From Clostridium senegalense JC122 (GTDB taxonomy: Bacteria > Bacillota > Clostridia > Clostridiales > Clostridiaceae), in the NCBI RefSeq assembly GCF_000285575.1, contig NZ_HE611050.1:762473-826472 (forward strand): a stretch of DNA of 64,000 nucleotides, in the 5' to 3' direction. The notes beneath the pieces were generated by a model, which saw only the letters and a program-made list of their open reading frames with translations, was not told the DNA's origin and made no database searches. Position numbers and translations under genes: made by a program. Shown one piece after another: positions 26,960-36,620 of the stretch (position 1 is its first letter; the number at the start of each line of letters is the position of its first letter).

Positions 26960-27295
26960 TTAAACATTCTTTAATGCTTCATCAACATTGTCATAAACAT
27001 CAATAATTTTAAATAAACCTGACAACTCAAAAACCTTTTTTATAGAAGGTTTTAAATCTGTCACACATAGACTTCCACCATGCATAGATATTTTTTTATA
27101 TCTTCCTATAACAGCTCCTATCCCTGAGCTATCCATAAAAGATACTCCTGAAAAATTTAATATAAGTTTCATAGTTCCTTCCATATCCATTCTGTCATCT
27201 ATCTTATTTCTTAGTTCTGAAGCACTATGATGATCAAGCTCTCCGTTAAGTTTTACTATTAACTTTTCATTTAACTTTTCAAATGTTAATTGCAT
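26960..27295 (-). CDS. spoIIAA: Anti-sigma F factor antagonist SpoIIAA
   Basis: SpoIIAA (111 aa) is the STAS-domain protein that, when unphosphorylated, frees sigma-F from Spo[20 protein letters not shown] is followed by the phospho-acceptor region [20 protein letters not shown], where the Ser of MDSSGIG is the regulated residue. ATG 27295 has GGAGGG six bases upstream, so the extension to 27313 is rejected. A sigma-H promoter is expected upstream. AAAGAATAT on the minus strand near 27353 resembles a sigma-H -10 box, but I see no matching -35. Confidence 0.96.
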   Translation of the reverse strand: MQLTFEKLNEKLIVKLNGELDHHSASELRNKIDDRMDMEGTMKLILNFSGVSFMDSSGIGAVIGRYKKISMHGGSLCVTDLKPSIKKVFELSGLFKIIDVYDNVDEALKNV

Positions 27296-27770
27296 AATAT
27301 TCCCTCCAACCATTACTAAAATTCTAATATTAATCTATTTAACTTATTATTATATTCTTTTAAATATGTTATATTACAAAAACATTATAACACAAATTTA
27401 AATTTTTTACATTATTTTACTATTATTTTATAATAAAACTTATTTTTTATAAGCAAAATATAAAATATTTTCTAACTTAATCCAATATTTTTTTAATATT
27501 ATACTTTACAATAACATTTGTTATAGACATTGAAGCCCTGTTTTCTTCAATTTAATAATATAATTTACTTTATAAATTTATATAAAATAAAAAATTACGG
27601 TTAGAATTATCAGAAACATAGTGCATAATGAACTCCTTAACTCTTAACTAAAATAACTTTTTAACTATCTGTAAAATATTAATTGAACTTTTCTCACTTA
27701 ATAAATAAATTTAAATTGGAGATTATTTGCCTATAGTTTTATAAATGAACAATAAACTTTCATATCAATT
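27296..27770. other. Intergenic region upstream of spoIIAA
   Basis: This 475-base gap contains the spoIIAA promoter region near 27300-27420 (with GTTATAATG on the minus strand as a possible -10) and repeat-family copy E at 27545-27722. No gene is visible. The methyltransferase gene ends at its right boundary without an obvious terminator hairpin. Confidence 0.6.
27545..27722 (-). repeat. Interspersed repeat family, copy E
   Basis: Read on the minus strand, this stretch aligns along its length with the central part of copy C (36621-36981). Shared blocks are AATTAATATTTT, TTATTTTAGTTAAGAGTTAA, GATAATTCTAACCGTA-like sequence (TAGTAATTCTCAACGTA in C) and AAATTATATT. It is non-coding, sits between spoIIAA and the methyltransferase remnant, and lacks the 3' third seen in C and D. 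Confidence 0.65.
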
Positions 27771-29520
27771 TTATTGTTCATTTATTAATTCAATTTCTTT
27801 ATCATTAAAATTAAAATATTCATATAATTGTTGCTCACTTGAAAGTTCTTTTCCTTTAATATTAGGTATATATAGTCTCATAAGATTATTAGGATAATAT
27901 TCATATAAGTCTTCTCCAAGTTTTTTTGCAAAAGTTTTAAAATAAAAATCATAAATTTTGCTATTTAATATAAACAATAAGTCTTCATATCTAAAATTTT
28001 TATTTTCTTTAAGCCTTAATGCGTAAACATCTGCACTAAAATAACTACCATTATCTAAAGAAAACTTATTAGCAGATGCCTTGAATGGGAATATTATTTT
28101 TCTTCTTCAAAAATTTCTTTATTTCTTCCCCATTGAAGTTGATACCATTTTCTGACCCCTTTTATACACTCTCTTCTTTTACTTAGTTTTTCTTTATATT
28201 GTCTTATATGATTTATTGCATTAGGTTGCATTTCTTCATCTTCTATTAAATCAGAGTATATTATATAATTTTTTCTTCTATTTACTTGATTTTTCTTTAT
28301 AAAGCTTCCTTTTATCCAAGGTTTTAATAATTCCTTTTCTATATTTTCACATTTTATAGTTTCTTCATCAACAACAAAAGCCTTATCGCATCCTGTAATA
28401 ATTCCTTGATGGCTAGTACAAATATCTGATAATTGAAACTGGCAAAAACTTTCTATTTTTTCTACAATGGATTTTATATCATTGCTTCTTAAAATCCATC
28501 GTTCTCCATTTAATGTAGACTCACTTATTAAAAATTTTTTATAAGCATCTCCCTGGTTTAAAAATAAAGAGTTATAAAATTTATCATCCTTACGACCTTT
28601 ATCAGATAGCGGTTTTATAATTTCTACATCCCTTAAACTATTTTTTCTTTTTCTATAAAAATAATTACTGGGTCTATACCTACACCTTTAAAAGGCCTGA
28701 CCCCATAAAAATCTATTATTCTTATTATGTGAGTATTTTCTCTTAATGTTTTTCTTAATTCTTTACCGCTAGATGATTCTAAAAAATATCGTGATGTTAT
28801 AAATGATAATTTTCCTTTTACTCTTAATAAGTCTAATGACTTTTTAAAAAAACAATATGATAAATCACTTTTATCTTTGAATATATCTCTAAATCGTTCT
28901 TTTAATTTTAACGAGTATTCTTTATCTATTTGCTTAGGTCCTACATATGGAGGATTTCCTATAAATATATCAAATCTTAAATCTTCTTCTAAAAATAAAA
29001 AATCCTTATTGCCAAGATTTTTATCATATATATAATTACTACAACTGAACAAATCTATTTGTAAAATTTTTAATGCAACTTCATCTATATCAAATCCATA
29101 TAAATTATTTTCTATAATATGTCTAGTTATATCTTTTTCCAAAATATTGATACCATTAACTTTATTTATATTAGATAAGTTCTCCTTATACATTTTATAT
29201 AGGTGTGTAAAACATGGAATAATCAAATTACCAACACCACAAGAAGGATCTACTACTTTAATATATGGATTATTTATCACATCTTCTTTAGTGATACTGC
29301 TTTCAACTATATATTTAGCTATTGGATATGGAGTATATACAATCCCCTTTTCTTTATTTTCTTTTAGACCTTCATAATAATATTCTCCAATTAAATCATC
29401 TTCTTTTAATTTAATATTTTTTTTAAATTTCACTATGGCAGTTTGTTTAAAAATTTCATCAATTGGAGTTATTAAAAGATTATATAACTCCATAACTTGC
29501 CTTTTAAAATCAAAGTCCAT
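27771..29520 (-). pseudogene. Eco57I-type N6-adenine DNA methyltransferase, two frameshifts
   Basis: Three frames in succession encode one restriction-modification enzyme of about 580 residues. Frame one (29520 to 28633) has the AdoMet-binding region VDPSCGVGNLIIPCF, a second block NNLYGFDIDEVALKI, and the catalytic NPPYVGPKQ motif (N6-adenine type). Frame two runs from the A6 tract at 28641-28646 to a stop at 28094 and looks like a target-recognition domain (LSDICTSHQGIITGCDKAF). Frame three starts at the A5 tract at 28097-28101 and runs to 27771, ending KEIELINEQ. Adding one A at each tract restores a single reading frame. No separate restriction endonuclease gene is adjacent, so it is either a solitary methyltransferase or a fused type IIG enzyme. 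Confidence 0.82.
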
Positions 29521-29634
29521 AACTTCCCCTCATCTTTTCTCAATATTCAAACAATTTTCTTAATTTAGTATATCATAATTTGTAAAATTATTGAAGTATA
29601 TCTGTAAATAAAAGGGTTTATATCAAAATGATAC

Positions 29635-29687
29635 AAAAAAGTCACTCTAAAATAGATTTAATTTTCTATTTTAAAATGACTTTTTAT
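29635..29687 (-). terminator. Terminator of the histidine degradation cluster
   Basis: AAAAAGTCACTCTAAAATAGA pairs with the sequence ending at 29687 with two mismatches around a short loop, and T residues follow on the minus strand. It lies about 25 bases past the fchA stop. Confidence 0.75.
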
Positions 29688-29712
29688 ATTTGTAAATTTA
29701 TTAAATTAATTT

Positions 29713-30348
29713 CTATAGCTTACTTTCAACTATAGCTAATATCTCATCTCTTCTTGCTCTTCCGTCATTAACCAAATGTTCTATTTCTGTTTTTACGTTT
29801 TTTACATATTCTTCATCTTTTATGGAAGTTACATTAATTTTTACATTTAATATAGCTGCTTCTAGACCACTTTGAGCCATTAATGCCGCTACTCCAGCAT
29901 CTGAAACTGCATTTTTATTTCCATATTTAGCAACTGATAATATATAATCATATAAGCTAAATGTCTTTTTAGCAGTTTTTAAAGGTACTTCTAATGAACC
30001 CTTATAACCCAACTGTATTTTAGCACTTCTAGCTTTTTTTTCTTCATCACTTTCTTTAGGCATTTTAAATGCTTTCATAAGTTCTAAAAATACTTCAGTA
30101 TCTTCATTCATTAAATCTAAGAATTCATCTTTAACAACATCACAAACTTTTAAGCTATTATCTACTTGAAGTTTTTCTTCTTCACTAAGTGCTTCATAAG
30201 ATTTTTTTCCTATTGTTAAATTGCATACCATAGATACTAATGATGCTGCTAATGATGCTGATACTGCTGAAACACTACCGCCACCCGGTGCAGGTGAATT
30301 TGATGCAAGTTCACTCATAAATTCTCTAATTGTTTTTTTATCTAACAT
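29713..30348 (-). CDS. Formimidoyl-/methenyl-tetrahydrofolate cyclodeaminase family protein
   Basis: This 211-aa protein corresponds to the C-terminal half of formiminotransferase-cyclodeaminase (FchA type). It would convert formimino-THF to methenyl-THF and ammonia. FMSELASNSPAPGGGSVSAV near residues 9-28 is the family signature; YKGSLEVPLKTAKKTFSLYD and GNKNAVSDAGVAALMAQSGLEAA follow. It stands last after hutI, 20 bases downstream, so it shares that transcript. Together with the separate formiminotransferase gene it makes the two halves that are one protein in mammals. The gene is intact. Confidence 0.9.
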   Translation of the reverse strand: MLDKKTIREFMSELASNSPAPGGGSVSAVSASLAASLVSMVCNLTIGKKSYEALSEEEKLQVDNSLKVCDVVKDEFLDLMNEDTEVFLELMKAFKMPKESDEEKKARSAKIQLGYKGSLEVPLKTAKKTFSLYDYILSVAKYGNKNAVSDAGVAALMAQSGLEAAILNVKINVTSIKDEEYVKNVKTEIEHLVNDGRARRDEILAIVESKL

Positions 30349-30369
30349 ATTTTCTTTTCGCCTCCCTAA

Positions 30370-31611
30370 TTAATTTCCAACAACAATTTTACCATTTTTT
30401 ATAACTTTGTCTACTGCATTTATACCAAAATGATAAATTAGGTAATTTAAATTTTTAGAATTAAATATAACTATATCTGCTTTCTTATTTTCTTCTATAC
30501 TTCCAATTTGTTTTTCACGATTTATTGCTGCTGCTGCATTTATAGTCATTGCATTTATTATTTCTTCTGGGAACATCCTCATGCCAAATGCTGCAAATGT
30601 CATAACTGCTTGCATAGATTCAGTTGGTGAGGTTCCAGGATTACAATCTGTAGCTAAGGCAACAGCAACGCCATTTTCTATCATATCTCTAGCTCTTGCA
30701 AAACTTCCAACCATAAGGTAAAAAGCTGTGGAAGGAAGTAATACTGCTATTACATTATTATCTGCTAAAGCCTTTATTCCATCATCACTTGCTGCTATAA
30801 GATGTTCTGCAGAAATTGCCTTAACTTCTCCTGCAAGTTCTGCTCCTCCCATTGGTTCAACCTCATCACCATGAACCTTTGGTATAAGATTAAATTTCTT
30901 TCCTTCTTCTAAAAATTCTCTACACTCTTCTACTGAAAATACACCGTCTTCACAAAAACAATCTATAAACTCAGCTAAATTTTTATTTGCAATCTCTGGA
31001 ATCATTTTTTTTGCAATTTTTAAAAACTCTTCTCTATTATTTTTAAATTCTGCTGGAAGTGCATGCAATCCCATAAAAGTTGAAACTACATCTACTGGAT
31101 GACTTTCATTTAAAATTTTATTTGCATTAAGCATTTTTAGCTCTGTTTCTAAATCAAGACCATATCCTGATTTACTTTCAACAGTAGTTGTTCCATATTT
31201 TAGCATTATATCCAATCTATTTTTACTTTCATCAACTAATTCCTGTAATGAAGCCTTTTTTGTATTTTCAACGGTACTTAAAATCCCACCACCAGAATTT
31301 AAAATTTCTATATATCCTACTTTATTTAATTTTAATGGTAATTCTTTTTCTCTTGATCCACTATAAACTAAATGAGTATGAGGATCTATAAGTCCTGGTG
31401 TAACAGTTTTTCCTTTTCCATCGATTAACTTATCACAATCATTTAAATGTTTTTTATAGCCATCGCCTTGTCCAACTTCAACTATAATATCATCTTTTAC
31501 AATGATATATCCATTCTCTATGATATGAGCATTATTCATATCATTTTTGGTCTTTCTATGACTACCTTTGCAAGTCACCAAACAGTCAATTTCTTTTATT
31601 ATCATTGACAT
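30370..31611 (-). CDS. hutI: Imidazolonepropionase
   Basis: HutI hydrolyses imidazolone-5-propionate to N-formimino-glutamate, the third step of histidine degradation. The 413-aa amidohydrolase has the metal-binding DPHTHLVYSGSRE (about 78-90), ESKSGYGLDLETELKML, the His in PKVHGDEVEPMGGAEL, and a final Asp region ALATDCNPGTSPTES. ATG 31611 is chosen for GAGGTG six bases upstream; the frame to 31647 is an unused extension. The next gene upstream, the formiminotransferase, lies 285 bases away across a repeat copy, so hutI may have its own promoter or depend on readthrough. Confidence 0.94.
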   Translation of the reverse strand: MSMIIKEIDCLVTCKGSHRKTKNDMNNAHIIENGYIIVKDDIIVEVGQGDGYKKHLNDCDKLIDGKGKTVTPGLIDPHTHLVYSGSREKELPLKLNKVGYIEILNSGGGILSTVENTKKASLQELVDESKNRLDIMLKYGTTTVESKSGYGLDLETELKMLNANKILNESHPVDVVSTFMGLHALPAEFKNNREEFLKIAKKMIPEIANKNLAEFIDCFCEDGVFSVEECREFLEEGKKFNLIPKVHGDEVEPMGGAELAGEVKAISAEHLIAASDDGIKALADNNVIAVLLPSTAFYLMVGSFARARDMIENGVAVALATDCNPGTSPTESMQAVMTFAAFGMRMFPEEIINAMTINAAAAINREKQIGSIEENKKADIVIFNSKNLNYLIYHFGINAVDKVIKNGKIVVGN

Positions 31612-31699
31612 ACTAAACACCTCAATTTTAAATATATAAAAAGACAAGCTCGTATTTAAAGTTATATTTTAATCTAAAAACAACTTTTTTAAAGAGTTT

Positions 31700-31790
31700 T
31701 GCTGAATCTAAAGTGTTCCCGAGCATGTCTCACTCTTTTGGGTATCCAAGTTTTAAAATATAAACTTTAAAGTCAACTTAGAACCCTATA
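31700..31790 (-). repeat. Interspersed repeat family, copy B
   Basis: This aligns by eye over its length with copy A at 12041-12134. Read on the minus strand, its first 30 bases (TATAGGGTTCTAAGTTGACT and onward) also match the beginnings of copies C and D. It lies inside the histidine cluster, between the formiminotransferase and hutI. Confidence 0.55.
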
Positions 31791-31895
31791 CATCTTCAAA
31801 TGAAAGCATATAAATACAAATACTATACCCAATATTCCTGTTAAATAAATAAGAATACTAGTCTATTATCTATTTTTTATGCCTAAATTTATAAA

Positions 31896-32792
31896 CTATT
31901 CACTAATTCTTTTTTCTAATATTTGATCCATTGAAAAGTTTTCTATTTGAAGATAATATTCTGCACAATCTATTAAAGATTTCATCGGTACAAGCCCTAT
32001 AACTTCACTACCTACTACTGAAACGCCGTATCTTTTTGCTTCCATTTTAATCATTTCAAAAGCTCTGTAAACTGCTGTCTTTTCATAGTTTACAAGATTC
32101 ATAGAAACTTGAGCTATATTTCTCTCTTCTAACATAACTCCCATAGCCTTAACAAATCTTAATCCACCACCTAAATGTCTTACTGTTTTAGCAATTTTAT
32201 CTGCAATTTCAACATTTGATGTATCTAAGTTTACATTGAAAGCTACTAATGGTTGTCTTGCTGCTATTGCAACACAGCCACCTTTAACACTAACCTCTTT
32301 AGGACCATAATCTGGTGCCCACATTTCTTCTTTTATTTTTTCAAAAAATCCTTCATATTGTCCTTTTCTAACTTTTGCTAGATTTTCTCTATGTGATGCT
32401 GTAGCAGCTTTTTCATATAAATATACTGGTATATTAAACTTTTCTCCTATTGTTTTACCAACTCTATTAGCAATTTCAACACATTCTTCCATAGTTACTT
32501 CACTTATTGGAACAAATGGAACTACATCTAATGCTCCCATTCTAGGATGTCCACCTTCATGTGTACTCATATCTATTAATTCATAAACTTTTTCAGCCAT
32601 ATTTATTATTACTTCTTCTACTTTGCTTGGCTCTCCAACCAATGTAACAACACTTCTATTGTGGTCTGTATCACTAGAATAATCTAATAATTTAACCCCT
32701 TCTTTGCCTCTAACAGTGTCCATTATTTTTTCAATTTTTTCTCTGTCTCTTCCTTCACTAAAGTTTGGAATACATTCAATAATTTTTGCCAT
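31896..32792 (-). CDS. ftcD: Glutamate formimidoyltransferase
   Basis: This 298-aa protein corresponds to the N-terminal half of formiminotransferase-cyclodeaminase, moving the formimino group from formiminoglutamate to tetrahydrofolate. The family start ECIPNFSEGRD (6-16) is followed by DTDHNRSVVTLVG, the catalytic-His region MSTHEGGHPRMGALDVVPFV (about 76-95) and AIAARQPLVAFNVNLDT. GGGGG precedes ATG 32792 by seven bases. It follows hutH after 29 bases on the same strand. The enzyme is intact and pairs with the separate cyclodeaminase gene. Confidence 0.93.
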   Translation of the reverse strand: MAKIIECIPNFSEGRDREKIEKIMDTVRGKEGVKLLDYSSDTDHNRSVVTLVGEPSKVEEVIINMAEKVYELIDMSTHEGGHPRMGALDVVPFVPISEVTMEECVEIANRVGKTIGEKFNIPVYLYEKAATASHRENLAKVRKGQYEGFFEKIKEEMWAPDYGPKEVSVKGGCVAIAARQPLVAFNVNLDTSNVEIADKIAKTVRHLGGGLRFVKAMGVMLEERNIAQVSMNLVNYEKTAVYRAFEMIKMEAKRYGVSVVGSEVIGLVPMKSLIDCAEYYLQIENFSMDQILEKRISE

Positions 32793-32821
32793 ACTATTAC
32801 CCCCAAATATTTTTTATATCA

Positions 32822-34393
32822 TTAGTATTTTATATCTACTATGTTATTTACAGCAGATAATATTTCGCCTGATTTTATTAAATCCAATACCTTATCTAAC
32901 TCTTTATACATAACAACATCATTCTCTATAAATCCTACATTTTTTCTTATTGCATCATAGCAAGCTTTAGTGCCTTTTCCTAAATTTAAATCAGTTCTAA
33001 AATCAATAGCTTGGCATGATGCTAATAATTCAGTAGCTAATACTCTTTCAGCATTTTTTAGTATATCTCTAGCTTTTCTTGCTGCTATTGTTCCCATACT
33101 AACATGGTCTTCTTGGTTAGCTGATGATGGTATAGAATCTACACTAGCTGGATGTGCTAAAACTTTATTTTCAGAAACTAATGCTGCTGCTGCATATTGA
33201 GTAATCATGAATCCTGAATTTAGTCCACCATGTTTAACTAAAAATGCAGGTAAATCATTTAATTGATAGTTTATAAGTCTTTCTAATCTTCTTTCGGAAA
33301 CATTTGCTACCTCAGCAATTGCAATTCCTAAGAAATCAGAACTTAATGCAATTGGTTGTCCATGGAAGTTTCCTCCAGATATAACATCGCCTTCTTCTGT
33401 AACTATTGGATTATCTGTAACAGAATTTATTTCCGTTTCTATAACAGATTCAACATATCTTATAGCATCTTTAGATGCACCATGTATTTGTGGAACACAT
33501 CTTAATGTATAAGCATCTTGAACTCTTAATTCCCCCTGACGAGTTACAAATGTACTACCATCTACTAAGTTTAATATATTTATAGCTGTTTTTTGTTGTC
33601 CTGAATGATTTCTTATTCTATGAGTTCTGTTATCATAAGCATCTTTTATTCCTCTTAAAGCTTCTAAAGTCATTGCTGCTGATATATCACTAAGTTTTAA
33701 TAAATTTATAGCATCATATGTTGTTATAGATGCTACTGCTGTCATAACCTGTGTACCATTTATAAGGGCTAATCCTTCTTTAGAAACAAGTTCTATTGTT
33801 TCTATTCCAGCTTTTTTCATAGCTTCTTTTCCAGACAAGATTTCTCCATTTAACTCTGCTTCACCTTCACCTATCATTGGTAAAACCATATGTGAAAGTG
33901 GTGCTAAATCTCCTGAAGCTCCTAATGAACCTTTTTCTGGTATTGATGGATGTACTTTTTTATTTATCATATCTATTAGAGTTTCTAATGTAGATAACCT
34001 TATTCCTGAATATCCTTTTGAAAGGTTGTTTGCTCTTAGTAACATTATTGCTCTAACATACTCTCTTTCTAAATTTTCTCCAAATCCACATGAGTGAGAG
34101 ATTATTAGATTTCTTTGTAATGTCTTACAATCTTCTTTTGTTATAGTTACATCTGCAAATTTACCAAATCCTGTAGTGATACCATAAACAACTTTTTCAT
34201 CATCAACTATTTTATCTACTATGTTTCTAGATTTTATGACTCTTTCTTTTGCCTCGTCGCTTAACTCTACAAAATAATCATTTCTTGCAACATCTATAAT
34301 TTGTTGTAAGTCTAAATCTTTTCCATTTATAATAACCTTTTTATCATTTTCTAAAATAGTTTTACCTTTTTCTTGTCCTGTAACATTGCTCAT
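32822..34393 (-). CDS. hutH: Histidine ammonia-lyase
   Basis: HutH deaminates histidine to urocanate, the first step of degradation. The 523-aa protein has the self-forming MIO prosthetic group motif Ala-Ser-Gly in EKGSLGASGDLAPLSHM (about 156-172), YGITTGFGKFADV near 66, NFHGQPIALSSDFLGIAIAE, and QEDHVSMGT near the C-terminus. GGGGG lies nine bases before ATG 34393. It is first in the cluster hutH-ftcD-hutI-fchA. The next enzyme, urocanate hydratase (hutU), is not in this window. A pair of direct repeats upstream may be an operator. Confidence 0.96.
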   Translation of the reverse strand: MSNVTGQEKGKTILENDKKVIINGKDLDLQQIIDVARNDYFVELSDEAKERVIKSRNIVDKIVDDEKVVYGITTGFGKFADVTITKEDCKTLQRNLIISHSCGFGENLEREYVRAIMLLRANNLSKGYSGIRLSTLETLIDMINKKVHPSIPEKGSLGASGDLAPLSHMVLPMIGEGEAELNGEILSGKEAMKKAGIETIELVSKEGLALINGTQVMTAVASITTYDAINLLKLSDISAAMTLEALRGIKDAYDNRTHRIRNHSGQQKTAINILNLVDGSTFVTRQGELRVQDAYTLRCVPQIHGASKDAIRYVESVIETEINSVTDNPIVTEEGDVISGGNFHGQPIALSSDFLGIAIAEVANVSERRLERLINYQLNDLPAFLVKHGGLNSGFMITQYAAAALVSENKVLAHPASVDSIPSSANQEDHVSMGTIAARKARDILKNAERVLATELLASCQAIDFRTDLNLGKGTKACYDAIRKNVGFIENDVVMYKELDKVLDLIKSGEILSAVNNIVDIKY

Positions 34394-34428
34394 ATCTAAT
34401 TGCCCCCTTTTGATTTATATATAAACTA

Positions 34429-34462
34429 AATTTAGATAAAATATTGCATATAATTCAGATAA
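34429..34462 (-). promoter_or_regulatory. Direct repeats upstream of hutH
   Basis: AATTTAGATAA (34429-34439) and AATTCAGATAA (34452-34462) differ at one position and are 23 bases apart start to start, about two helical turns. They lie 36-69 bases before the hutH start codon, a place where a regulator or promoter would act. Function is inferred from spacing and position only. Confidence 0.35.
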
Positions 34463-34608
34463 TCCCTAAACTTCCAAATTTTGCAATTAACTCTTATTTT
34501 ATATCTTTATACTACATATTCTTTATATTTTTTAATTCCCCTTCAAAAAATAAAAACTAAATTGTCTGAATATTTTTAACTTAGTAAAGTTATAAATTAT
34601 TTTTACAA

Positions 34609-34647
34609 AAAAACAAGGTTTAACTCTTTCTAGTTAAACCTTGTTTT
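34609..34647 (-). terminator. Terminator of the marR-MFS operon
   Basis: AAAACAAGGTTTAACT pairs perfectly with AGTTAAACCTTGTTTT around a six-base loop, flanked by A- and T-runs. It sits just past the MFS stop at 34653 and reads on the minus strand. Confidence 0.85.
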
Positions 34648-34652
34648 TAAGC

Positions 34653-36083
34653 TTATTTATCTATTTTTGATTTAAATTTTGTTTTATCTATTAAAGATAT
34701 TAAAAATCCAACAAAACATCCTATTGCTGCAACAATATAAACCCATCTCATTCCATATATAAATACATCTTCTCTTCCTTCTACATAGCTTAATACTCTA
34801 TAACCAATTTTATAACTCATTCTGTTATACAAAATAGATGTTGCAATTGAAACACCAAATACAAACCCTAAATTTCTAATAAGAGCATTAATTCCACCAG
34901 CTATTCCTAATTTACTTTTTTCCACTGAAGACATAACTAAATTATTATTAGGAGATTGAAATAATCCACTTCCTACTGCTACTACAGCCAGTATAGCAAT
35001 AATAATTACAAAAGTTGACTTTTCATTTAATGTAGCCATTCCTATTAACCCTAAAGTTGTTATAACAAGTCCAATTAGTGTAAGTATTTTACTTCCTATC
35101 TTATCTGATAAATATCCACTTAATGGTGCTACAATAGTTAATACTATAGGATATGCCATCATCATAAACCCTGTTTTAGCAGGTGACAACTTTAATACAT
35201 CCTGAAGATAAAATGGCTGAATTATATTTATACAACTAATTCCTATAAATGCTACAAAAGCACAGAATATATTAATTGAAAAAGTTTTATTTTTAAATAT
35301 AGACAAATCTACCATTGGATTTTTAATTTTTAATTCTAACCTAATAAATAAAGCAAAACATATTAAAGCTATCACAAATGATATTATTATCTTTATGTTC
35401 CCATATCCTATTTGTTGACCTGTAAGCATTGCCCAGAATAATGTAATTATGCATATCAAAAAAAGTAATGCACCTTTTATATCTAGAGTTTGATTACTAG
35501 TTGTCGTATCTTTAGGTAAATATTTTAATGCTGCTATAAATGCTATTATACCTATAGGTACATTTATTAAGAATATATATTCCCAACTTACTACAGATAT
35601 TATAAGTCCACCTAAAGGAGGTCCAAGTAATGTTCCTAGTGCAACAAATGTGCCTGATATTCCAATTGCTCTTCCTCTTTCATTCGCTGGGAAAATCTGA
35701 GTTATTATTCCCTGACTTGTGGACATAGTCATCGCTGCACCTATTGCTTGAATAACTCTAGAAAATATTAAGAAATCTAATGTATTTGATATACCACATA
35801 ATAAAGAACCTAAAACAAATATTAAAAAACCATATTTAAATACATTGGTTTTCCCTTTTATATCTCCAAGTCTTCCAAATATAAGTATTGTAGCTGAAAT
35901 TATTATAAGATAACTTGTAACTACTTGTTCTATTCCTGCCATTGATGTACCTAAATCTTTTGACATAATTGGCAACGCTACATTTATTATACTACTATCT
36001 ATACATGCCATAAATGGAGACATAACTACTATAGCAAGTATTAACCATCTATTGTTATGTATATATTTTTCATCTTTTGTCAT
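34653..36083 (-). CDS. MFS drug efflux transporter (DHA2, 14-helix family)
   Basis: This 476-aa integral membrane protein has about fourteen hydrophobic segments. Motif C-like GTLLGPPLGGLIISV is present, with MACIDSSIINVALP in helix 1 (the DHA2 pattern D-x-x-I-V-N-V-A-L-P), RVIQAIGAAMTMSTSQGII, and the loop FGRLGDIKGK that corresponds to motif A. Such proteins export drugs, dyes or other hydrophobic compounds with the proton gradient. It follows a MarR-type regulator by about 45 bases, so its expression is presumably relieved by a ligand of that regulator. GGAGGGG lies ten bases before the ATG. The substrate cannot be told. Confidence 0.92.
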   Translation of the reverse strand: MTKDEKYIHNNRWLILAIVVMSPFMACIDSSIINVALPIMSKDLGTSMAGIEQVVTSYLIIISATILIFGRLGDIKGKTNVFKYGFLIFVLGSLLCGISNTLDFLIFSRVIQAIGAAMTMSTSQGIITQIFPANERGRAIGISGTFVALGTLLGPPLGGLIISVVSWEYIFLINVPIGIIAFIAALKYLPKDTTTSNQTLDIKGALLFLICIITLFWAMLTGQQIGYGNIKIIISFVIALICFALFIRLELKIKNPMVDLSIFKNKTFSINIFCAFVAFIGISCINIIQPFYLQDVLKLSPAKTGFMMMAYPIVLTIVAPLSGYLSDKIGSKILTLIGLVITTLGLIGMATLNEKSTFVIIIAILAVVAVGSGLFQSPNNNLVMSSVEKSKLGIAGGINALIRNLGFVFGVSIATSILYNRMSYKIGYRVLSYVEGREDVFIYGMRWVYIVAAIGCFVGFLISLIDKTKFKSKIDK

Positions 36084-36129
36084 AGTTTAATTTCCCCTCC
36101 TCAATTAATTTAAATTCTTATCTCTCTAT

Positions 36130-36567
36130 TTAATACTTAGTATTAAATTGTTCAACATTTTTGTACATATTTTCTAATAAGCACTCTGCATTTTTTTTCT
36201 CTGTTTCTTCTAATCCATCAGTTATCATATTTAACCATCCATCAAGTTCATTTAAAATACCTGGAACTATAGCCTTAGCATTATCAGTAAGATATAATTT
36301 ATAAGCTCTTGAATCCTCATTATTAACTATTTTTTGTACATACCCAATTTCTATAAGTTTTTTTATAGCTCTTGCTGAAAAAGATTTGTCTACTTTCACA
36401 TATTCACTTAAGATATTCTGACTTATTCCTTCGTTGTTATATAGAACCAAAATAAAAGGGTAGGTTCCAAAACTCAGATTATATTTTTTTAATGCTTCAT
36501 CTATGTATCCTTGAGATGCCCTATATATTATAGCCACATATTTTAATAAAAAACTTCTTTTATCCAT
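36130..36567 (-). CDS. MarR family transcriptional regulator
   Basis: This 145-aa winged-helix protein has an N-terminal dimerisation helix (LKYVAIIYRASQGYIDEAL), then the HTH region NNEGISQNILSEYVKVDKSF with the recognition helix ARAIKKLIEIGYV. The wing contains NNEDSRAYKLYLTDNAK, the usual MarR D-x-R pattern. AGGAGGTG five bases before the ATG is a near-perfect binding site. It is first in a two-gene operon with an MFS pump, the classic MarR arrangement of ligand-relieved repression. A 22-bp palindrome overlapping a good promoter lies 450 bases upstream and is the probable operator. Confidence 0.92.
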   Translation of the reverse strand: MDKRSFLLKYVAIIYRASQGYIDEALKKYNLSFGTYPFILVLYNNEGISQNILSEYVKVDKSFSARAIKKLIEIGYVQKIVNNEDSRAYKLYLTDNAKAIVPGILNELDGWLNMITDGLEETEKKNAECLLENMYKNVEQFNTKY

Positions 36568-36620
36568 CTATGCACCTCCTTATTTTTCATCTAAATTTAA
36601 AATTTAACTTTATCCTCATA

